Positions 16,838 through 29,402 are shown, numbered from the stretch's first letter. The stretch is 64,000 nt of DNA from Oceanospirillales bacterium (GCA_018223185.1 JAAEYW010000002.1:124001-188000); one strand, 5' to 3'. Translations and numbers: made by a program. Notes: generated by a model from the sequence alone, not told the origin.

Positions 16838-18112
16838 ATGAAACTGGAAACGATTGCCATACACGGTGGTTACAGCCCGGAAGAAACGACGAAAGCAGTC
16901 GCCGTACCTATTTATCAAACCACCTCCTACGCGTTTGATAGCGCGCAGCATGGCGCAGATCTGTTTGATCTGAAGGTTCCCGGTAATATTTACACCCGCA
17001 TAATGAACCCGACTACCGATGTCCTGGAACAACGGGTAGCGGCGATGGAGGGTGGCGTTGCAGCACTGGCCGTGGCTTCCGGTATGGCGGCGATCACCTA
17101 CGCGATTCAGACGATTGCTGAAGTTGGCGACAACATCATCGCTACCAGCGAGCTCTATGGCGGCACATATAACCTGTTTGCCCATACACTGCCACGTCAG
17201 GGCATTGAGGTTCGTTTTGCTAACAAAGATGACTTCGCCGCGATGGAAGCCCAGATTGATGACCGCACCCGCGCTATCTATTGCGAATCAATCGGCAACC
17301 CATCCGGCGGTATTGCCGATATCGAGACTCTGGCCGGACTGGCCCATAAGCATGGCCTGCCCCTGATCGTTGACAGCACAGTCGCCAGCCCGGCCCTGTG
17401 GCGCCCGATCGAGCATGGTGCCGATATCGTTGTTCAGGCCGCCACAAAATATATTGGCGGTCACGGTAATTCCATCGGCGGTGTGATTATCGACTCCGGC
17501 AAATTCCCCTGGGCGGATCATGCCGACCGATTCCCGCTATTAAATACCCCCGATGTGTCTTACCACGGCGTGGTCTACACTGAGGCCTTCGGCCCTGCGG
17601 CATTTATCGGCCGCTGTCGTGTCGTGCCGCTGAGAAACACCGGCGCGGCCTTGTCACCGATGAATGCATTCCTGCTACTGCAGGGCATAGAAACTCTGGC
17701 ACTGCGCATGGAGCGTGTCTGCGATAACACCCAGAAAGTGGCTGAGTATCTGGCAAACCACGATCAGGTGAACTGGGTTCAGTATGCCGGACTGGAAAAT
17801 CACAAAGATAATGCTCTGGCGAAGAAGTATATGAACGGACGCGCGTCAGGCATCCTCAGCTTTGGGGTTAAAGGGGGCCGTGAAGCCTGCTGCAAATTCT
17901 ACGATGCTCTGAACGTATTCACCCGCCTGGTGAATATTGGTGACTGCAAGTCTCTGGCCTCCATTCCGGCAGAAACCACTCACCGTCAGCTGAATGATGA
18001 AGAGCTTAAGTCTGCCGGTGTAACACCGGACATGGTGCGCCTGTCGGTTGGTATAGAACATATCGATGACCTGCTGGCAGACCTGAATCAGGCGCTGCAA
18101 GCCGCAAGCTAA
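16838..18112 (+). CDS. metY: O-acetylhomoserine sulfhydrylase (PLP Cys/Met metabolism family)
   Basis: PLP enzyme that probably replaces the acetyl group of O-acetylhomoserine with sulfide to give homocysteine in methionine synthesis. 424 residues, longer than MetB/MetC (about 385) and typical of MetY. Visible are HGGYSPEETTKAVAVPIYQTTSY, YTRIMNPTTDVLEQR, ASGMAAITYAIQ, and the PLP lysine in ATKYIGGHGNSIGG. The C-terminus has NIGDCKSLASIPAETTH and VRLSVGIEHIDDLLADL. A GAGGAG site precedes ATG 16838. MetB/MetZ-type activity cannot be fully excluded from sequence alone. Confidence 0.92.
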   Translation: MKLETIAIHGGYSPEETTKAVAVPIYQTTSYAFDSAQHGADLFDLKVPGNIYTRIMNPTTDVLEQRVAAMEGGVAALAVASGMAAITYAIQTIAEVGDNIIATSELYGGTYNLFAHTLPRQGIEVRFANKDDFAAMEAQIDDRTRAIYCESIGNPSGGIADIETLAGLAHKHGLPLIVDSTVASPALWRPIEHGADIVVQAATKYIGGHGNSIGGVIIDSGKFPWADHADRFPLLNTPDVSYHGVVYTEAFGPAAFIGRCRVVPLRNTGAALSPMNAFLLLQGIETLALRMERVCDNTQKVAEYLANHDQVNWVQYAGLENHKDNALAKKYMNGRASGILSFGVKGGREACCKFYDALNVFTRLVNIGDCKSLASIPAETTHRQLNDEELKSAGVTPDMVRLSVGIEHIDDLLADLNQALQAAS

Positions 18113-18130
18113 TCTGCATCACAGCACAGA

Positions 18131-18158
18131 AAAAAGCCTCGCAATGCGAGGCTTTTTT
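18131..18158 (+). terminator. intrinsic terminator after metY
   Basis: A GCCTCGC/GCGAGGC stem (18136-18142 with 18146-18152) and AAT loop have an A run before and a T run after. Confidence 0.9.
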
Positions 18159-18159
18159 A

Positions 18160-18557
18160 TGGTTCATCACGCTTTACCGGGAAAGGATTCCATCGTGGTA
18201 TATACTAGTGGAGCTTTATATTGCAGGGGCCCTTAGAATCTAAAACAGACTCACCACAGTACCCAGGGGCATGCTAAGGACATGGAGAGCACAGAGAGAA
18301 CCTGATTAATAGTGCTTCTCCGTGCCCTATGTGCCCTCTGTGGTAAAACGCTTTTTAGCATCAAGCGTTCAGACCTCCGCCAGTTGGTTCTGGCGCGGCG
18401 TCCTGCAACGAGAGCATCCCCAATGAAAGATCGCTCTGCAGGGGTTCTTGCCTGGAGAGCTCGCCAACCGGGCTTAACCATGACGATATCGATGTTCCTA
18501 TATCCTTCCCCATAACACGCGAAGAACCTTTTTTATTACCAGGAGTCCCCACGACAC
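18160..18557. other. gene-free gap between metY and carbonic anhydrase
   Basis: About 400 bases with no convincing gene. The short frames here have no recognisable domain or ribosome site. The gap contains an imperfect inverted-repeat element (18253-18344), a CGCCAG/CTGGCG hairpin with a TTGGTT loop (18377-18394) and a T-rich stretch near 18530. The base composition looks unlike the neighbouring intergenic regions, which suggests leftover repeat or element DNA. Confidence 0.6.
18253..18344. repeat. degenerate inverted-repeat element (MITE/REP-like)
   Basis: The left arm begins ACCACAG (18253-18259) and continues to GCACAGAGAGAA (18289-18300). The right arm runs from TTCTCCGTGCCC (18317-18328) to CTCTGTGGT (18336-18344). 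The right arm read backwards gives ACCACAGAGGGCACATAGGG and then CACGGAGAA, so both ends share the ACCACAG...CACRGAGA pattern. I recall ACCACAGAG/CTCTGTGGT repeats of this kind in many bacterial genomes. No open frame lies inside, so it is a non-coding remnant. Confidence 0.5.
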
Positions 18558-19283
18558 CTACTTAAAAATCTTGCGTACCCGATCCCACAATGTCCGGGCG
18601 TTATGCCCCTTTTCTGAGGCTCTTGCCAGTTGCCGCAGAGTTTCAATCTTACTGATCGCCAGACCATACTGTTCTTCAACCTCTCCGGCATCGGAGGCGT
18701 TAAACTCGAGATCATTCACCAGACCGTCATTCAGGCCGTAGATCCAGCCATGCACTGTCAGATCCTGACCGTGCGCCCAGGCATCCTGCACAATCGTGGT
18801 TTCACAGACATTAAAGGCCTGCTCAATGACATTCAGTTCACACAGCCGGTCAAGCTGTTGATGGGAGTGATCCCAGGCCGAAAGCAGTTCACGGTGTTTC
18901 TGATTGACCTTACGAATCTGCCGGAGCCAGTTATCGATCAATCCATGGGGCGTGCTTTCCAGAGCTGCTTTTACACCACCACAGCCGTAGTGCCCGACCA
19001 CCATGATATGCTTCACCTTTAGCACCTGTACCGCATACTGAATCACCGAGAGACAGTTCATATCGGTATGGATCACCAGATTTGACACATTACGATGAAC
19101 AAACAGCTCACCTGGCAACATACCCACAATTTCGTTAGCGGGCACCCGGCTGTCGGAACAACCGATCCAGAGATACTCCGGCGCCTGCTGCTGCGCCAGC
19201 GTCTCAAAAAAAAGAGGGTCATCCTGGCTGATCTGCTCAGCCCATTGGCGATTACTTTCTAAAAGTTGCGTCAGTCGTTTCAT
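18558..19283 (-). CDS. can: beta-class carbonic anhydrase
   Basis: Interconverts CO2 and bicarbonate in the cytoplasm, supplying bicarbonate to carboxylases. The zinc set is Cys42 and Asp44 (GCSDSRVPANE) with His98 and Cys101 (GHYGCGGV), at the same numbers as in E. coli Can. 241 residues, slightly longer than Can (220). The C-terminal tail (KGHNARTLWDRVRKIFK) is basic. It lies 53 bases downstream of hemE on the same strand, with a terminator-like hairpin between, so it may be partly co-transcribed. Confidence 0.95.
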   Translation of the reverse strand: MKRLTQLLESNRQWAEQISQDDPLFFETLAQQQAPEYLWIGCSDSRVPANEIVGMLPGELFVHRNVSNLVIHTDMNCLSVIQYAVQVLKVKHIMVVGHYGCGGVKAALESTPHGLIDNWLRQIRKVNQKHRELLSAWDHSHQQLDRLCELNVIEQAFNVCETTIVQDAWAHGQDLTVHGWIYGLNDGLVNDLEFNASDAGEVEEQYGLAISKIETLRQLARASEKGHNARTLWDRVRKIFK

Positions 19284-19297
19284 TTTTTCTGTTACAT

Positions 19298-19324
19298 AGC
19301 AAAAGAGGGCATAAAGCCCTCTTT
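19298..19324 (-). terminator. terminator after hemE
   Basis: AAAGAGGGC (19302-19310) pairs with GCCCTCTTT (19316-19324) around ATAAA. On the minus strand it is followed by only a short T run, so it is probably leaky into the carbonic anhydrase gene. Confidence 0.6.
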
Positions 19325-19336
19325 ATAAACTGTCGA

Positions 19337-20401
19337 TTAAACGTGGTACTGAGCGCTGAGCTCATGCACCGCATCAACAAAGATCTTCGGCTGCGCCGGA
19401 TCCACAAACTGATGGATACCATGACCCAGATTGAATATATGCCCCGGGCCACTACCATAACGTGCCAGGATATCGGCCACCTCAGCACGGATACGCTCCG
19501 GTGTACCGTATAGTACTGACGGATCCATATTACCCTGCAGAGCGACCTTATCACCCACCCGGGCGCGGGCATCATCAATATTGGTCGTCCAGTCAAGACC
19601 CAGTGCATCCGCACCCGATTCAGCCATCGCTTCGAGCCACTGACCACCATTTTTGGTAAACATAATCAACGGAACTTTACGTCCCTCATTTTCACGAATC
19701 AGGCCATTGGCAATCTGCTGCATATATTTCAGTGAAAACTCCTGATACATCGGACCACTCAGAGCGCCCCCCCAGGTATCGAAGATCTGCACCGCCTGAG
19801 CGCCGCTACGGATCTGTTCATTGAGGTAATCAGTGACAGACTGTGCCAGCTTGTCCAGCAACTGGTGCAACACTTCTGGAGTCGCATACATCATCTGCTT
19901 GATATGGCGGAAATCTTTACTTGAGCCGCCCTCAACCATGTAAGTTGCCAGGGTCCATGGGCTGCCAGAAAAACCGATCAGCGGCACCCGGCCATTCAGC
20001 TCAGAACGGATGGTTTTCACCGCATTCATCACATAGTCCAGATCCCGGGCAGAGTCGGGAACCGGCAGCGCATCCACATCCGCTTCGCTGCGAATAATCT
20101 TTTTAAATTTAGGGCCTTCACCCGCTTCAAAATAGAGCCCCAGCCCCATTGCATCCGGAATAGTCAGAATATCGGAAAACAGAATGGCCGCATCCAGATC
20201 GTAGCGTTCCAGCGGCTGAATGGTCACTTCGCAGGCCAGCTCTTTGTTTTTACACAGGCTCATAAAATCGCCAGCCTGGGCGCGGGTGGCGCGGTATTCA
20301 GGCAGATAACGGCCCGCCTGACGCATCATCCATACAGGCGTTACATCGACAGGCTCGCGCATCAGCGCGCGCAGAAAACGATCATTCTTCAGTTCAGCCA
20401 T
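19337..20401 (-). CDS. hemE: uroporphyrinogen decarboxylase
   Basis: Removes four carboxyl groups from uroporphyrinogen III to make coproporphyrinogen III in heme synthesis. 354 residues from ATG 20401 ([13 protein letters not shown]), the same length as E. coli HemE. The longer in-frame extension covers an intergenic terminator and is rejected. Motifs are [49 protein letters not shown] and [13 protein letters not shown]. Following gltBD, as in Pseudomonas, it has its own promoter space after the gltBD terminator. Confidence 0.97.
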   Translation of the reverse strand: MAELKNDRFLRALMREPVDVTPVWMMRQAGRYLPEYRATRAQAGDFMSLCKNKELACEVTIQPLERYDLDAAILFSDILTIPDAMGLGLYFEAGEGPKFKKIIRSEADVDALPVPDSARDLDYVMNAVKTIRSELNGRVPLIGFSGSPWTLATYMVEGGSSKDFRHIKQMMYATPEVLHQLLDKLAQSVTDYLNEQIRSGAQAVQIFDTWGGALSGPMYQEFSLKYMQQIANGLIRENEGRKVPLIMFTKNGGQWLEAMAESGADALGLDWTTNIDDARARVGDKVALQGNMDPSVLYGTPERIRAEVADILARYGSGPGHIFNLGHGIHQFVDPAQPKIFVDAVHELSAQYHV

Positions 20402-20502
20402 TACATATTCTCGACTCAGATTCAAAACTGGGGGCATTTTACAGGTTTTTACAGACAGGAGCGAACAACTGCTGCATGTTCGCTGATCTGAGAAACACAA
20501 AT

Positions 20503-20533
20503 AAAAAAGCCGCCTGATAAGGCGGCCTTTTTC
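20503..20533 (-). terminator. intrinsic terminator of gltBD
   Basis: A GCCGCC/GGCGGC stem (20509-20514 with 20521-20526) around TGATAA, with a T run on the minus strand after the gltD stop and an A run on the other side. Confidence 0.85.
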
Positions 20534-20545
20534 TGACACGGTTAT

Positions 20546-21979
<1,434 letters not shown>

Positions 21980-21985
21980 CTAATG

Positions 21986-22007
21986 GTGTCTGCCCGCAGG
22001 CAGACAC
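21986..22007 (-). other. hairpin between gltB and gltD
   Basis: GTGTCTGCC (21986-21994) pairs perfectly with GGCAGACAC (21999-22007) around CGCA. There is no T run, so it is not a standard terminator. It is more likely an RNA processing or stability element that sets the GltB:GltD ratio. Confidence 0.6.
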
Positions 22008-22039
22008 AGCTATAACTAAACACCTGTTCGATGAACCCA

Positions 22040-25000
22040 TTACTCCGGACGAGAGCGCATATCAGTCAGCAGCGCCCCCAGACTGGCAGCTTTTGGCTTA
22101 ACCAGCCAGAAGCGACCGATATAGTCATCGAAGTTTTCAACAATCTGCTGACCCCAGTCACTACCGGTTTCTTTGACAAAACCGATGATGACTGAGCGCA
22201 GGTGATTTTTGTACTCTTCCATATGCTGCGGAGCGACCCGATGGATATCCACCAGCTCATGGTTGTACTTATCAACAAAGGTGTTATCCATATCCAGCAC
22301 GTAAGCGAAACCACCGGTCATACCTGCACCGAAGTTGTAGCCCGTCTGACCCAGTACGGTAATCAGACCGCCTGTCATATATTCACAACAGTGATCACCA
22401 GCGCCCTCGATAACCGCATGGCTACCTGAGTTTCGCACAGCAAAACGCTCTCCGGCGCAACCGGCTGCATACAGCGTACCGCCGGTCGCTCCATAGAGAC
22501 AGGTATTACCAATAATGGCCGTTTCATTGCTGGCATAGGTGACAACATCAGGCTGACTGATAACGATCTTGCCGCCCGCCATGCCTTTACCTACGTAGTC
22601 GTTGGCATCACCTTTCAGGTAAAGCTCCTGACCGCCGGCGTTCCAGACACCAAAACTCTGACCCGCATGACCAGTAAAGTTGAAGCGAACCGGTGCATCA
22701 GACATCCCCAGATTACCATGAACCCGGGCAATGGCCCCCGATGTCCGGGCCCCCACTGAACGGTCGCAGTTCGTAATAGGCAGATCAAACACGCCACCCG
22801 ACTTATCTGCAATCGCCTGCTTAGCCAGCTCAAGCATCCGGCTGTTCAACACACCGGTATCATAGGGATCGTTGTGTGCAACCTGACAGGTCTGTGGATA
22901 CTCTGCCGGAATCCCCGCATCAGAAATCAATGGCGACAGATCCAGTTTGGCATGCTTTGCCGTGGTGCCTTCCAGCAGCTCCAGCAGGTCAACCCGACCG
23001 ACCAACTCCTCCAGTGAGCGAACACCTACCGATGCCATCCACTGACGGGTCTCTTCTGCAACAAAGCGGAAGTAATTCTTAACCATCTCCACTGTGCCAC
23101 GGTAATAGTTATCCCGCAGCTCATCATTCTGTGTGGCCACACCGGTCGCACAGTTGTTTAGGTGACAGATACGCAGATATTTACATCCCACTGCCACCAT
23201 CGGCATGGTACCGAAGCCAAAGCTTTCAGCACCAAGAATAGCGGCTTTAACGACATCCAGACCGGTTTTCAGGCCGCCATCCGTCTGCAACCGAATTTTG
23301 CCCCGCAGGTGGTTACCCCGCAGCGACTGATGCGCATCGGCCAGTCCCAGCTCCCATGGGGAACCGGCATAGTGTACAGAGGTCAGCGGGCTTGCCGCTG
23401 TACCGCCATCATAACCAGAGATAGTAATCAGGTCGGCATAGGCCTTAGCAACACCACAGGCGATAGTACCCACACCCGGACGGGACACCAGCTTAACGGA
23501 CACCAGACCTTCAGGGTTGACCTGTTTCAGGTCAAAAATCAGCTGCGCCAGATCCTCAATCGAATAGATATCATGATGCGGTGGTGGTGAGATCAGCGTC
23601 ACACCCGGTACGGAATAACGCAGACGGGCGATCAGGCTGTTAACCTTACCACCCGGCAGCTGACCGCCTTCACCCGGTTTAGCACCCTGAGCCACCTTGA
23701 TCTGCATTACATCGGCATTGATCAGATATTCAGGGGTAACACCGAAACGACCGGAAGCTACCTGCTTGATTTTGGAACGTTTATTCGTGCCATGACGGGC
23801 AGGATCTTCACCACCCTCACCGGAGTTTGAACGTCCGCCCAGCTCATTCATCGCCATTGCCAGGCATTCATGCGCCTCAGGCGACAGCGCACCCAGCGAC
23901 ATCGCTGCGGAATCAAAACGGGGGAACAGATTCTCTGCCGGTTCCACCTCACTCAGCGGGATAGCTTTGACATCTTTTCTCAGCCCCATCAGGTCACGAA
24001 TAGTTGCGACACCACGCTTATTCACCAGATCGGCATAGGCCTGATAATCGGCCGGATCACCACTGCGAACAGCCGTATGGATCGTGCGGATCACATCCGG
24101 GTTATAAGCATGGTATTCACCACCATGCACATACTTTAACAGTCCACCCTGCTGAATCTTCTTACGGGCAATCCAGGCTTCCTCAGAAAGAGCCTGCTGA
24201 TCTTTCTGGAAATCACTGAAGTCAGCACCTTCAATACGGCTGGCAACCCCCGGGAAACAAAGATCAACTACTTCAGAGTTGATACCCACCGCTTCAAACA
24301 GCTGGGCACCACGGTATGAGGCAATGGTAGAGATACCCATCTTAGACAGGATCTTCATCAGGCCTTTCTTGATACCTTTACGGTAGTTCTCGTGACTCTC
24401 CAGCCAGTTCATCTGCATCTCGCCAGTGGCGCACAGATCGGTCAGCACACGATATGCCAGGTATGGATAGACGGCTGTTGCACCGAAGCCAAACAGAACA
24501 GCAAACTGATGCGGGTCGCGAACCGTGCCGGTTTCAACCACAATATTGGCATCAGCACGCAGTCCTGAGTTGATCAGGCGGTGGTGCACCGCACCCGTGG
24601 CCATCGCGGCATGAATTGGCAGCTTGCCCTGCGCGATCGTAAAATCAGACAGGATGATGATAACGTTACCAGAACGTACCTGCTGCTCAGCCTGATCAGC
24701 GACCGACTCAATTGCCGCTTTCAGATCCATCACGGCAGGATCATAGTTCAGATCAATCTGGGCAACGCTAAAACCTTCAACCGTATTATTCTTCAGACGC
24801 AGGAATTTACTGGCTGACAGTACAGGTGTTGTCAGAATAACCCGGCGTGCATGCTCCGGGGTTTCCTCAAATACGTTGCGCTCCGCACCGATACAGGTTT
24901 CCAGCGACATCACTATCGCTTCACGCAACGGATCGATTGGCGGGTTAGTCACCTGAGCGAACTGCTGACGGAAATAATCGAAGACTGAACGCACTTTTGA

Positions 25001-26494
25001 TGACAGTACTGCCATCGGCTTATCATCACCCATGGAGCCCACGGCTTCCATCGCGGTTTCACCCAGCGGCCGAAGTACCTGATCACGCTCCTCGTAGGTT
25101 ACCTGGAACATCTTCATGTGAGTCTTAACCTCTTCCGGGGTCATCTCACAGAAAGACTGCGACTCTTCAGTCAGGTTCATGGTCTGCTCAAGCGGCAGAG
25201 CATTCTCACGCATCCACTGCTTATAGGGTTGCGCTTTCTTCAGACGATCATCGACATCCGCAGTATGCAGCACTTCACCGGTCTGAGTATCAATAGAGAG
25301 AATCTGACCCGGCCCGACACGACCCTGAGACACGACATCTTCAGGTTTATAGTCAAATACACCGATCTCAGAAGCGGTACAGATCAGACCATCTTTGGTC
25401 ATCACCCAACGGGAAGGGCGCAAACCATTGCGGTCCAGCATACAGACGGCAAAGCGACCATCGGTCATTACCATTCCGGCAGGACCATCCCAGGGCTCCA
25501 TATGCATGGAGTTGTAGTCATAGAAAGCGCGCAGGTCTGCATCCATGGTATCAACATTCTGCCACGCAGGCGGCACGATCATCCGCGCTGCACGATACAG
25601 GTTCATACCACCGATCAGCAGAAACTCCAGCATATTATCCATACTGGACGAGTCGGAGCCGGTGGTATTAACGATCGGCTGAAGCTCATCAACGTTTGGA
25701 AACAGCTCAGTTGCAAACTTACTTGAACGGGCACGGGACCAGTTGCGGTTACCCTCAATAGTGTTTATCTCACCATTGTGAGCCAGCAGACGGAACGGCT
25801 GAGCCAACGGCCAGCGTGGAGCCGTATTAGTAGAAAACCGCTGATGATAAGTACAGATAGCGGTTTCCAGACGCTCATCGCTCAGATCCTGATAGAACAC
25901 CGGCAGATCAACCGGCATTGTCAGTCCCTTATAGGAGATAACTTTGTCTGACAGACTACAGATATAAAAATCTGCGTCAGCACTCAGAGCAATCTCAGCC
26001 TTACGACGGGCAGTATAAAGGCTAACCGCAAATTCACGATCCGCTTTATCTGTCGTAACAAAGACCTGCTCTATCAGCGGCAGGGTATCCTTTGCAATCG
26101 GCCCAAGACAGCTCGGATCTGTCGGTACAATCCGCCATCCTGCGACATTCAGTCCTTGCGCCACCAGCTCATTATTCAACACTTCCCGTGCAGCAGCAGC
26201 CAGGGCTGGCTCTTTTGACAAAAACACCATGCCCACGGCATAACTGTCACCCAGTTCAACACCCAGTTCGCTTTTTGCCGCAGCACGCAGAAAGGCATCC
26301 GGCTTCTGCATTAGTAATCCGCAGCCGTCTCCGGTTTTGCCATCAGCCGCGATCCCACCACGGTGGGTCATACATGCAAGTGCTTCAATCGCCTTCAACA
26401 ATACATTGTGGCTTGGCTCACCTTGCATATGGGCCATCAGGCCAAAACCACAGTTGTCTTTGAACTCACCAGGGCGATACAGACCTATGCTCAT
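22040..26494 (-). CDS. gltB: glutamate synthase (NADPH) large subunit
   Basis: Iron-sulfur flavoprotein of the GS-GOGAT ammonia assimilation route. 1484 residues. The short propeptide ends before Cys15 ([13 protein letters not shown]), which becomes the N-terminal nucleophile of the glutaminase domain. The central and FMN domains show [50 protein letters not shown] and [18 protein letters not shown]. The iron-sulfur cysteines are in [19 protein letters not shown], and the C-terminal beta-helix repeats follow. The start has a long leader of about 120 bases from the TATAAT at 26616-26621. Confidence 0.98.
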   Translation of the reverse strand: MSIGLYRPGEFKDNCGFGLMAHMQGEPSHNVLLKAIEALACMTHRGGIAADGKTGDGCGLLMQKPDAFLRAAAKSELGVELGDSYAVGMVFLSKEPALAAAAREVLNNELVAQGLNVAGWRIVPTDPSCLGPIAKDTLPLIEQVFVTTDKADREFAVSLYTARRKAEIALSADADFYICSLSDKVISYKGLTMPVDLPVFYQDLSDERLETAICTYHQRFSTNTAPRWPLAQPFRLLAHNGEINTIEGNRNWSRARSSKFATELFPNVDELQPIVNTTGSDSSSMDNMLEFLLIGGMNLYRAARMIVPPAWQNVDTMDADLRAFYDYNSMHMEPWDGPAGMVMTDGRFAVCMLDRNGLRPSRWVMTKDGLICTASEIGVFDYKPEDVVSQGRVGPGQILSIDTQTGEVLHTADVDDRLKKAQPYKQWMRENALPLEQTMNLTEESQSFCEMTPEEVKTHMKMFQVTYEERDQVLRPLGETAMEAVGSMGDDKPMAVLSSKVRSVFDYFRQQFAQVTNPPIDPLREAIVMSLETCIGAERNVFEETPEHARRVILTTPVLSASKFLRLKNNTVEGFSVAQIDLNYDPAVMDLKAAIESVADQAEQQVRSGNVIIILSDFTIAQGKLPIHAAMATGAVHHRLINSGLRADANIVVETGTVRDPHQFAVLFGFGATAVYPYLAYRVLTDLCATGEMQMNWLESHENYRKGIKKGLMKILSKMGISTIASYRGAQLFEAVGINSEVVDLCFPGVASRIEGADFSDFQKDQQALSEEAWIARKKIQQGGLLKYVHGGEYHAYNPDVIRTIHTAVRSGDPADYQAYADLVNKRGVATIRDLMGLRKDVKAIPLSEVEPAENLFPRFDSAAMSLGALSPEAHECLAMAMNELGGRSNSGEGGEDPARHGTNKRSKIKQVASGRFGVTPEYLINADVMQIKVAQGAKPGEGGQLPGGKVNSLIARLRYSVPGVTLISPPPHHDIYSIEDLAQLIFDLKQVNPEGLVSVKLVSRPGVGTIACGVAKAYADLITISGYDGGTAASPLTSVHYAGSPWELGLADAHQSLRGNHLRGKIRLQTDGGLKTGLDVVKAAILGAESFGFGTMPMVAVGCKYLRICHLNNCATGVATQNDELRDNYYRGTVEMVKNYFRFVAEETRQWMASVGVRSLEELVGRVDLLELLEGTTAKHAKLDLSPLISDAGIPAEYPQTCQVAHNDPYDTGVLNSRMLELAKQAIADKSGGVFDLPITNCDRSVGARTSGAIARVHGNLGMSDAPVRFNFTGHAGQSFGVWNAGGQELYLKGDANDYVGKGMAGGKIVISQPDVVTYASNETAIIGNTCLYGATGGTLYAAGCAGERFAVRNSGSHAVIEGAGDHCCEYMTGGLITVLGQTGYNFGAGMTGGFAYVLDMDNTFVDKYNHELVDIHRVAPQHMEEYKNHLRSVIIGFVKETGSDWGQQIVENFDDYIGRFWLVKPKAASLGALLTDMRSRPE

Positions 26495-26615
26495 AAACGA
26501 ATCCCACCAAAAAGTTCTTAATTATCAATATATTACAGCCACCAAATTTCAGCTGCAGTTGTTCATACAGAGAAAAAGGGACAGGTATTTTACACAGCGA
26601 AGGTAGGAAGGACAA

Positions 26616-26621
26616 ATTATA
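26616..26621 (-). promoter_or_regulatory. candidate gltBD -10 box
   Basis: A perfect TATAAT on the minus strand in the 26495-26668 gap, about 120 bases before gltB. The -35 region is poor. The long AT-rich leader leaves room for Lrp- or NtrC-like control, but I can name no operator. Confidence 0.4.
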
Positions 26622-26668
26622 AGCAATACAGAAGAATTTTTTGTTTGTGTCAGCAATACAAAAAAATA

Positions 26669-28300
26669 CTATTTTCTGGCCGCTATATCTGCCTGAATCC
26701 CCTGAATAGTCCTCGCCCAGGGCTTCAGCTTAGCAAGCGCTGAAGGTAGTGACGCACTGGCAGCCTGGGCCGCATCCCGGTCTTTATACTGCCCATAGAC
26801 TACCACAAACCACGGATTACCTTTATAGCGAGTCTGAAACATATAAAATTTCTGCGGCTCGGCCTGTGCATGGATAAACTGCTCAGCGCTTTTTCGCATT
26901 CCAGCCCCCAGCATCTGCAAAGTATAACCACTGGAAGGCCAGCGCATCAGGCTTTGCTCTGCTGCAGTCAGCCCGTTTTCACCCGCCACTGTCACCGCAA
27001 CAGGTGCTGTCTTGTAAACAGGCCCGGGCTTTTCCACTTTAACCGCTTCGGGTTCCGAAGCGACAAGGGGCACTGCCGGTTTTGACTCAGTAGTAACAGC
27101 TGATTTTGCTACCGGCTTAACCTCAGGCGCTTTCACTGTAACGATCTCCGGCACCTGCTCAGCCGCCACCACAGTTTTCACAGGCTCAGCGTCTTCGGAC
27201 ACAACTCCCCCGGACACTGTTTTTGCGGGTGCCTGCGCTGTTTCAGGGCCGGCTACCAGCGATGGCTCCAAGACCGCCTGATTATCCGCCAGCAGATTTG
27301 ACGAGGAACTCGCAGTGTCCGGGTCAACATCGGACTGACTGAAGGTAACTTCCGGCATCCGCGTCGAGTCCTCTGAAGACGCGATCACCGGACCCGCTTC
27401 TATCGGCACCTGAATCTGCACCTGTGTCCGGCTCGAGCCAGCGTCACTTTCTGGCCAGTATTGCCATAAGCCACCAATCAGTACAGCCAGCAGAACGGCA
27501 GTAATACTGGCAAGGTGAACACGGGAAAGTCCGGCTGATGCCGTAGATTTTTTCACAGTCCCTGAACGGAACAGCAACTCTATCTGTTGATTAAGCCGGC
27601 CCGGGTATCCACCTGATGCGTCAAACACGGCCTGGAGCTGCTTCTCAGTCAGGGAAGCCGAAGCACTGTAACGCTGCAGCAGATAATTCCTGGCTTCGGT
27701 AAAGGTGAATGGCTCCAGCACCAACTGATGCACCTGAGACTCCAACAGTGCATACTCATCAAACGCCTGAAGCCGCTCATGAAAGCCGTCCCCTGCCGCC
27801 ATCAGAAGATGGGGTTTAAGGGGCAACCCCTGGGCTTCGCTCAGCATTTGCAACAGCAGTTGAACAACCGGATTTTCCAGCCGCTCAGCGTTATCAATAA
27901 TGATGACCCATTGAATATTTTCAGCAGCCATCACCTGAGCAAAGCTATAAATAGCGTTCAGCATCTGCTGATTATCGGCCTGAATATCCAGCTCAGGACT
28001 AAGCTGTTCACTCAGAGAGATCAGCACGCTGTTTAATCCGCCAGCTCTACTGCCATCTATAGCGCACAGCCTTAGAGCCCGATCGCTCTCTGCCGCCTGA
28101 AGCTGCTGAATCAGAGTTGTTTTGCCAGCACCCGAAGGGCCGGTCACCAGTAACAGAAAATCACTGAAACGGCTCAGATGCTCAAGTTTTTCCAGCAACT
28201 GTAGCCGGGACGGCGGCTCAAAAAAGAAATTCTTACGCTGCTCTGCACTGGCAAATGCATCAGCCAGCGCCTCAACACCACTTCCCTGAAGATCCGCCAT
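26669..28300 (-). CDS. damX: DamX-like AAA ATPase with SPOR domain
   Basis: An N-terminal ATPase domain has Walker A in VTGPSGAGKTTLIQQL and Walker B-like WVIIIDNAERL. A single membrane helix near 265-285 (ITAVLLAVLIGGLWQYWP) comes next, then a long Glu/Val/Ala/Pro-rich periplasmic linker. A C-terminal SPOR domain (YTLQMLGAGMRKSAEQFI, NPWFVVVYGQYKDRDAAQAA) binds denuded peptidoglycan at division sites. ATG 28300 is chosen over 28306 because AAGGAG is seven bases ahead. The place between aroB and gltB is where DamX-type genes sit in gammaproteobacteria. The ATPase half is missing from E. coli DamX, but the ExeA-like plus SPOR form is known in Pseudomonas and relatives. Confidence 0.85.
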   Translation of the reverse strand: MADLQGSGVEALADAFASAEQRKNFFFEPPSRLQLLEKLEHLSRFSDFLLLVTGPSGAGKTTLIQQLQAAESDRALRLCAIDGSRAGGLNSVLISLSEQLSPELDIQADNQQMLNAIYSFAQVMAAENIQWVIIIDNAERLENPVVQLLLQMLSEAQGLPLKPHLLMAAGDGFHERLQAFDEYALLESQVHQLVLEPFTFTEARNYLLQRYSASASLTEKQLQAVFDASGGYPGRLNQQIELLFRSGTVKKSTASAGLSRVHLASITAVLLAVLIGGLWQYWPESDAGSSRTQVQIQVPIEAGPVIASSEDSTRMPEVTFSQSDVDPDTASSSSNLLADNQAVLEPSLVAGPETAQAPAKTVSGGVVSEDAEPVKTVVAAEQVPEIVTVKAPEVKPVAKSAVTTESKPAVPLVASEPEAVKVEKPGPVYKTAPVAVTVAGENGLTAAEQSLMRWPSSGYTLQMLGAGMRKSAEQFIHAQAEPQKFYMFQTRYKGNPWFVVVYGQYKDRDAAQAASASLPSALAKLKPWARTIQGIQADIAARK

Positions 28301-28312
28301 CTGCATGCTCCT

Positions 28313-29389
28313 TTATGACGCGAAGCGGGTTAAGGTTTGCTGGAGCAACACGGGATCAAACTGGTCAGTCACCACAGCCTTGCCCAACGCCTTTAGCAAA
28401 ATCAAACGCAACTGTCCGTCAATAACTTTCTTATCGACCGCCATCAGCGTCATAAAATTTTCAGGTGTCATATCCTGCGGCGCTTCCACGGGTAGATTTG
28501 CCATTTTCATGATCCGCACAACCCGCTGATAATCATCGCTGCTGATCCACCCCAGACGCTGAGACAGGTCTGCGGCCATTACCGTTCCCACCGCCACGGC
28601 TTCACCATGGAGCCAGTTACCATATCCCTGACACGACTCAATCGCGTGTCCGAATGTATGCCCAAGATTGAGTAGTGCACGAACCCCGGATTCTTTTTCA
28701 TCCTGTGCCACCACCTCGGCCTTCAGCTCACAGGAACGATAGATTGCGTGACTCAGCAATGAAGCATCGCGCCCAACCAGCCCGGACATATTTTCTTCCA
28801 GCCAGTCGAGAAAACAATCATCATAAACCAATCCATACTTTATCACCTCCGCCAGCCCGGCGGAGAGCTCACGATCCGGAAGCGTGCGTAGCACATCAAC
28901 ACTGGCCAGAACCACCTGTGGCTGATGAAAGGCGCCTATCATATTTTTGCCAAGCGGGTGATTAACGCCCGTTTTCCCTCCCACCGAAGAGTCGACCTGG
29001 GAGAGCAGCGTGGTCGGAATCTGGATAAAATTTACGCCTCGCTGGTAGCATGCAGCCGCAAAACCAGTCATATCGCCAATAACACCGCCCCCCAGAGCAA
29101 TCAGCGTCGTGGTCCGGTTATGCCGGCACTCAAGCAGGCGATCAAACACAGCATTCAACTGCTCAAGCGTTTTAAACTGCTCGCCATCGGGGAGAATCAC
29201 ATCATCAATCTGAACCGGAGGCAATACCGATTTCAGCTGATCCAGATACAGCGGGGCTACTGTTTCATTACTGACGATCAAAACCTGATTACCCCTGATA
29301 TAAGGGGCCAGGTTGTCAGAACAAAACAGGTCGGTTCCGATAAAGATAGGGTAGGAACGATCACCAAGATCGACATTCAGGGTTTGCAT
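28313..29389 (-). CDS. aroB: 3-dehydroquinate synthase
   Basis: Zinc and NAD enzyme that cyclises DAHP to 3-dehydroquinate, the second shikimate step. 358 residues. Motifs: [62 protein letters not shown], and the metal histidines in [13 protein letters not shown] and [10 protein letters not shown]. It sits 13 bases after aroK in the pilMNOPQ-aroKB-damX run. Confidence 0.97.
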   Translation of the reverse strand: MQTLNVDLGDRSYPIFIGTDLFCSDNLAPYIRGNQVLIVSNETVAPLYLDQLKSVLPPVQIDDVILPDGEQFKTLEQLNAVFDRLLECRHNRTTTLIALGGGVIGDMTGFAAACYQRGVNFIQIPTTLLSQVDSSVGGKTGVNHPLGKNMIGAFHQPQVVLASVDVLRTLPDRELSAGLAEVIKYGLVYDDCFLDWLEENMSGLVGRDASLLSHAIYRSCELKAEVVAQDEKESGVRALLNLGHTFGHAIESCQGYGNWLHGEAVAVGTVMAADLSQRLGWISSDDYQRVVRIMKMANLPVEAPQDMTPENFMTLMAVDKKVIDGQLRLILLKALGKAVVTDQFDPVLLQQTLTRFAS

Positions 29390-29402
29390 GGAGGGCTTTT
29401 CT

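Noticed and set aside
18251-18552. Several short open frames in the metY-carbonic anhydrase gap
   Set aside because: They overlap each other on both strands, have no ribosome sites or known domains, and arise from the repeat element.
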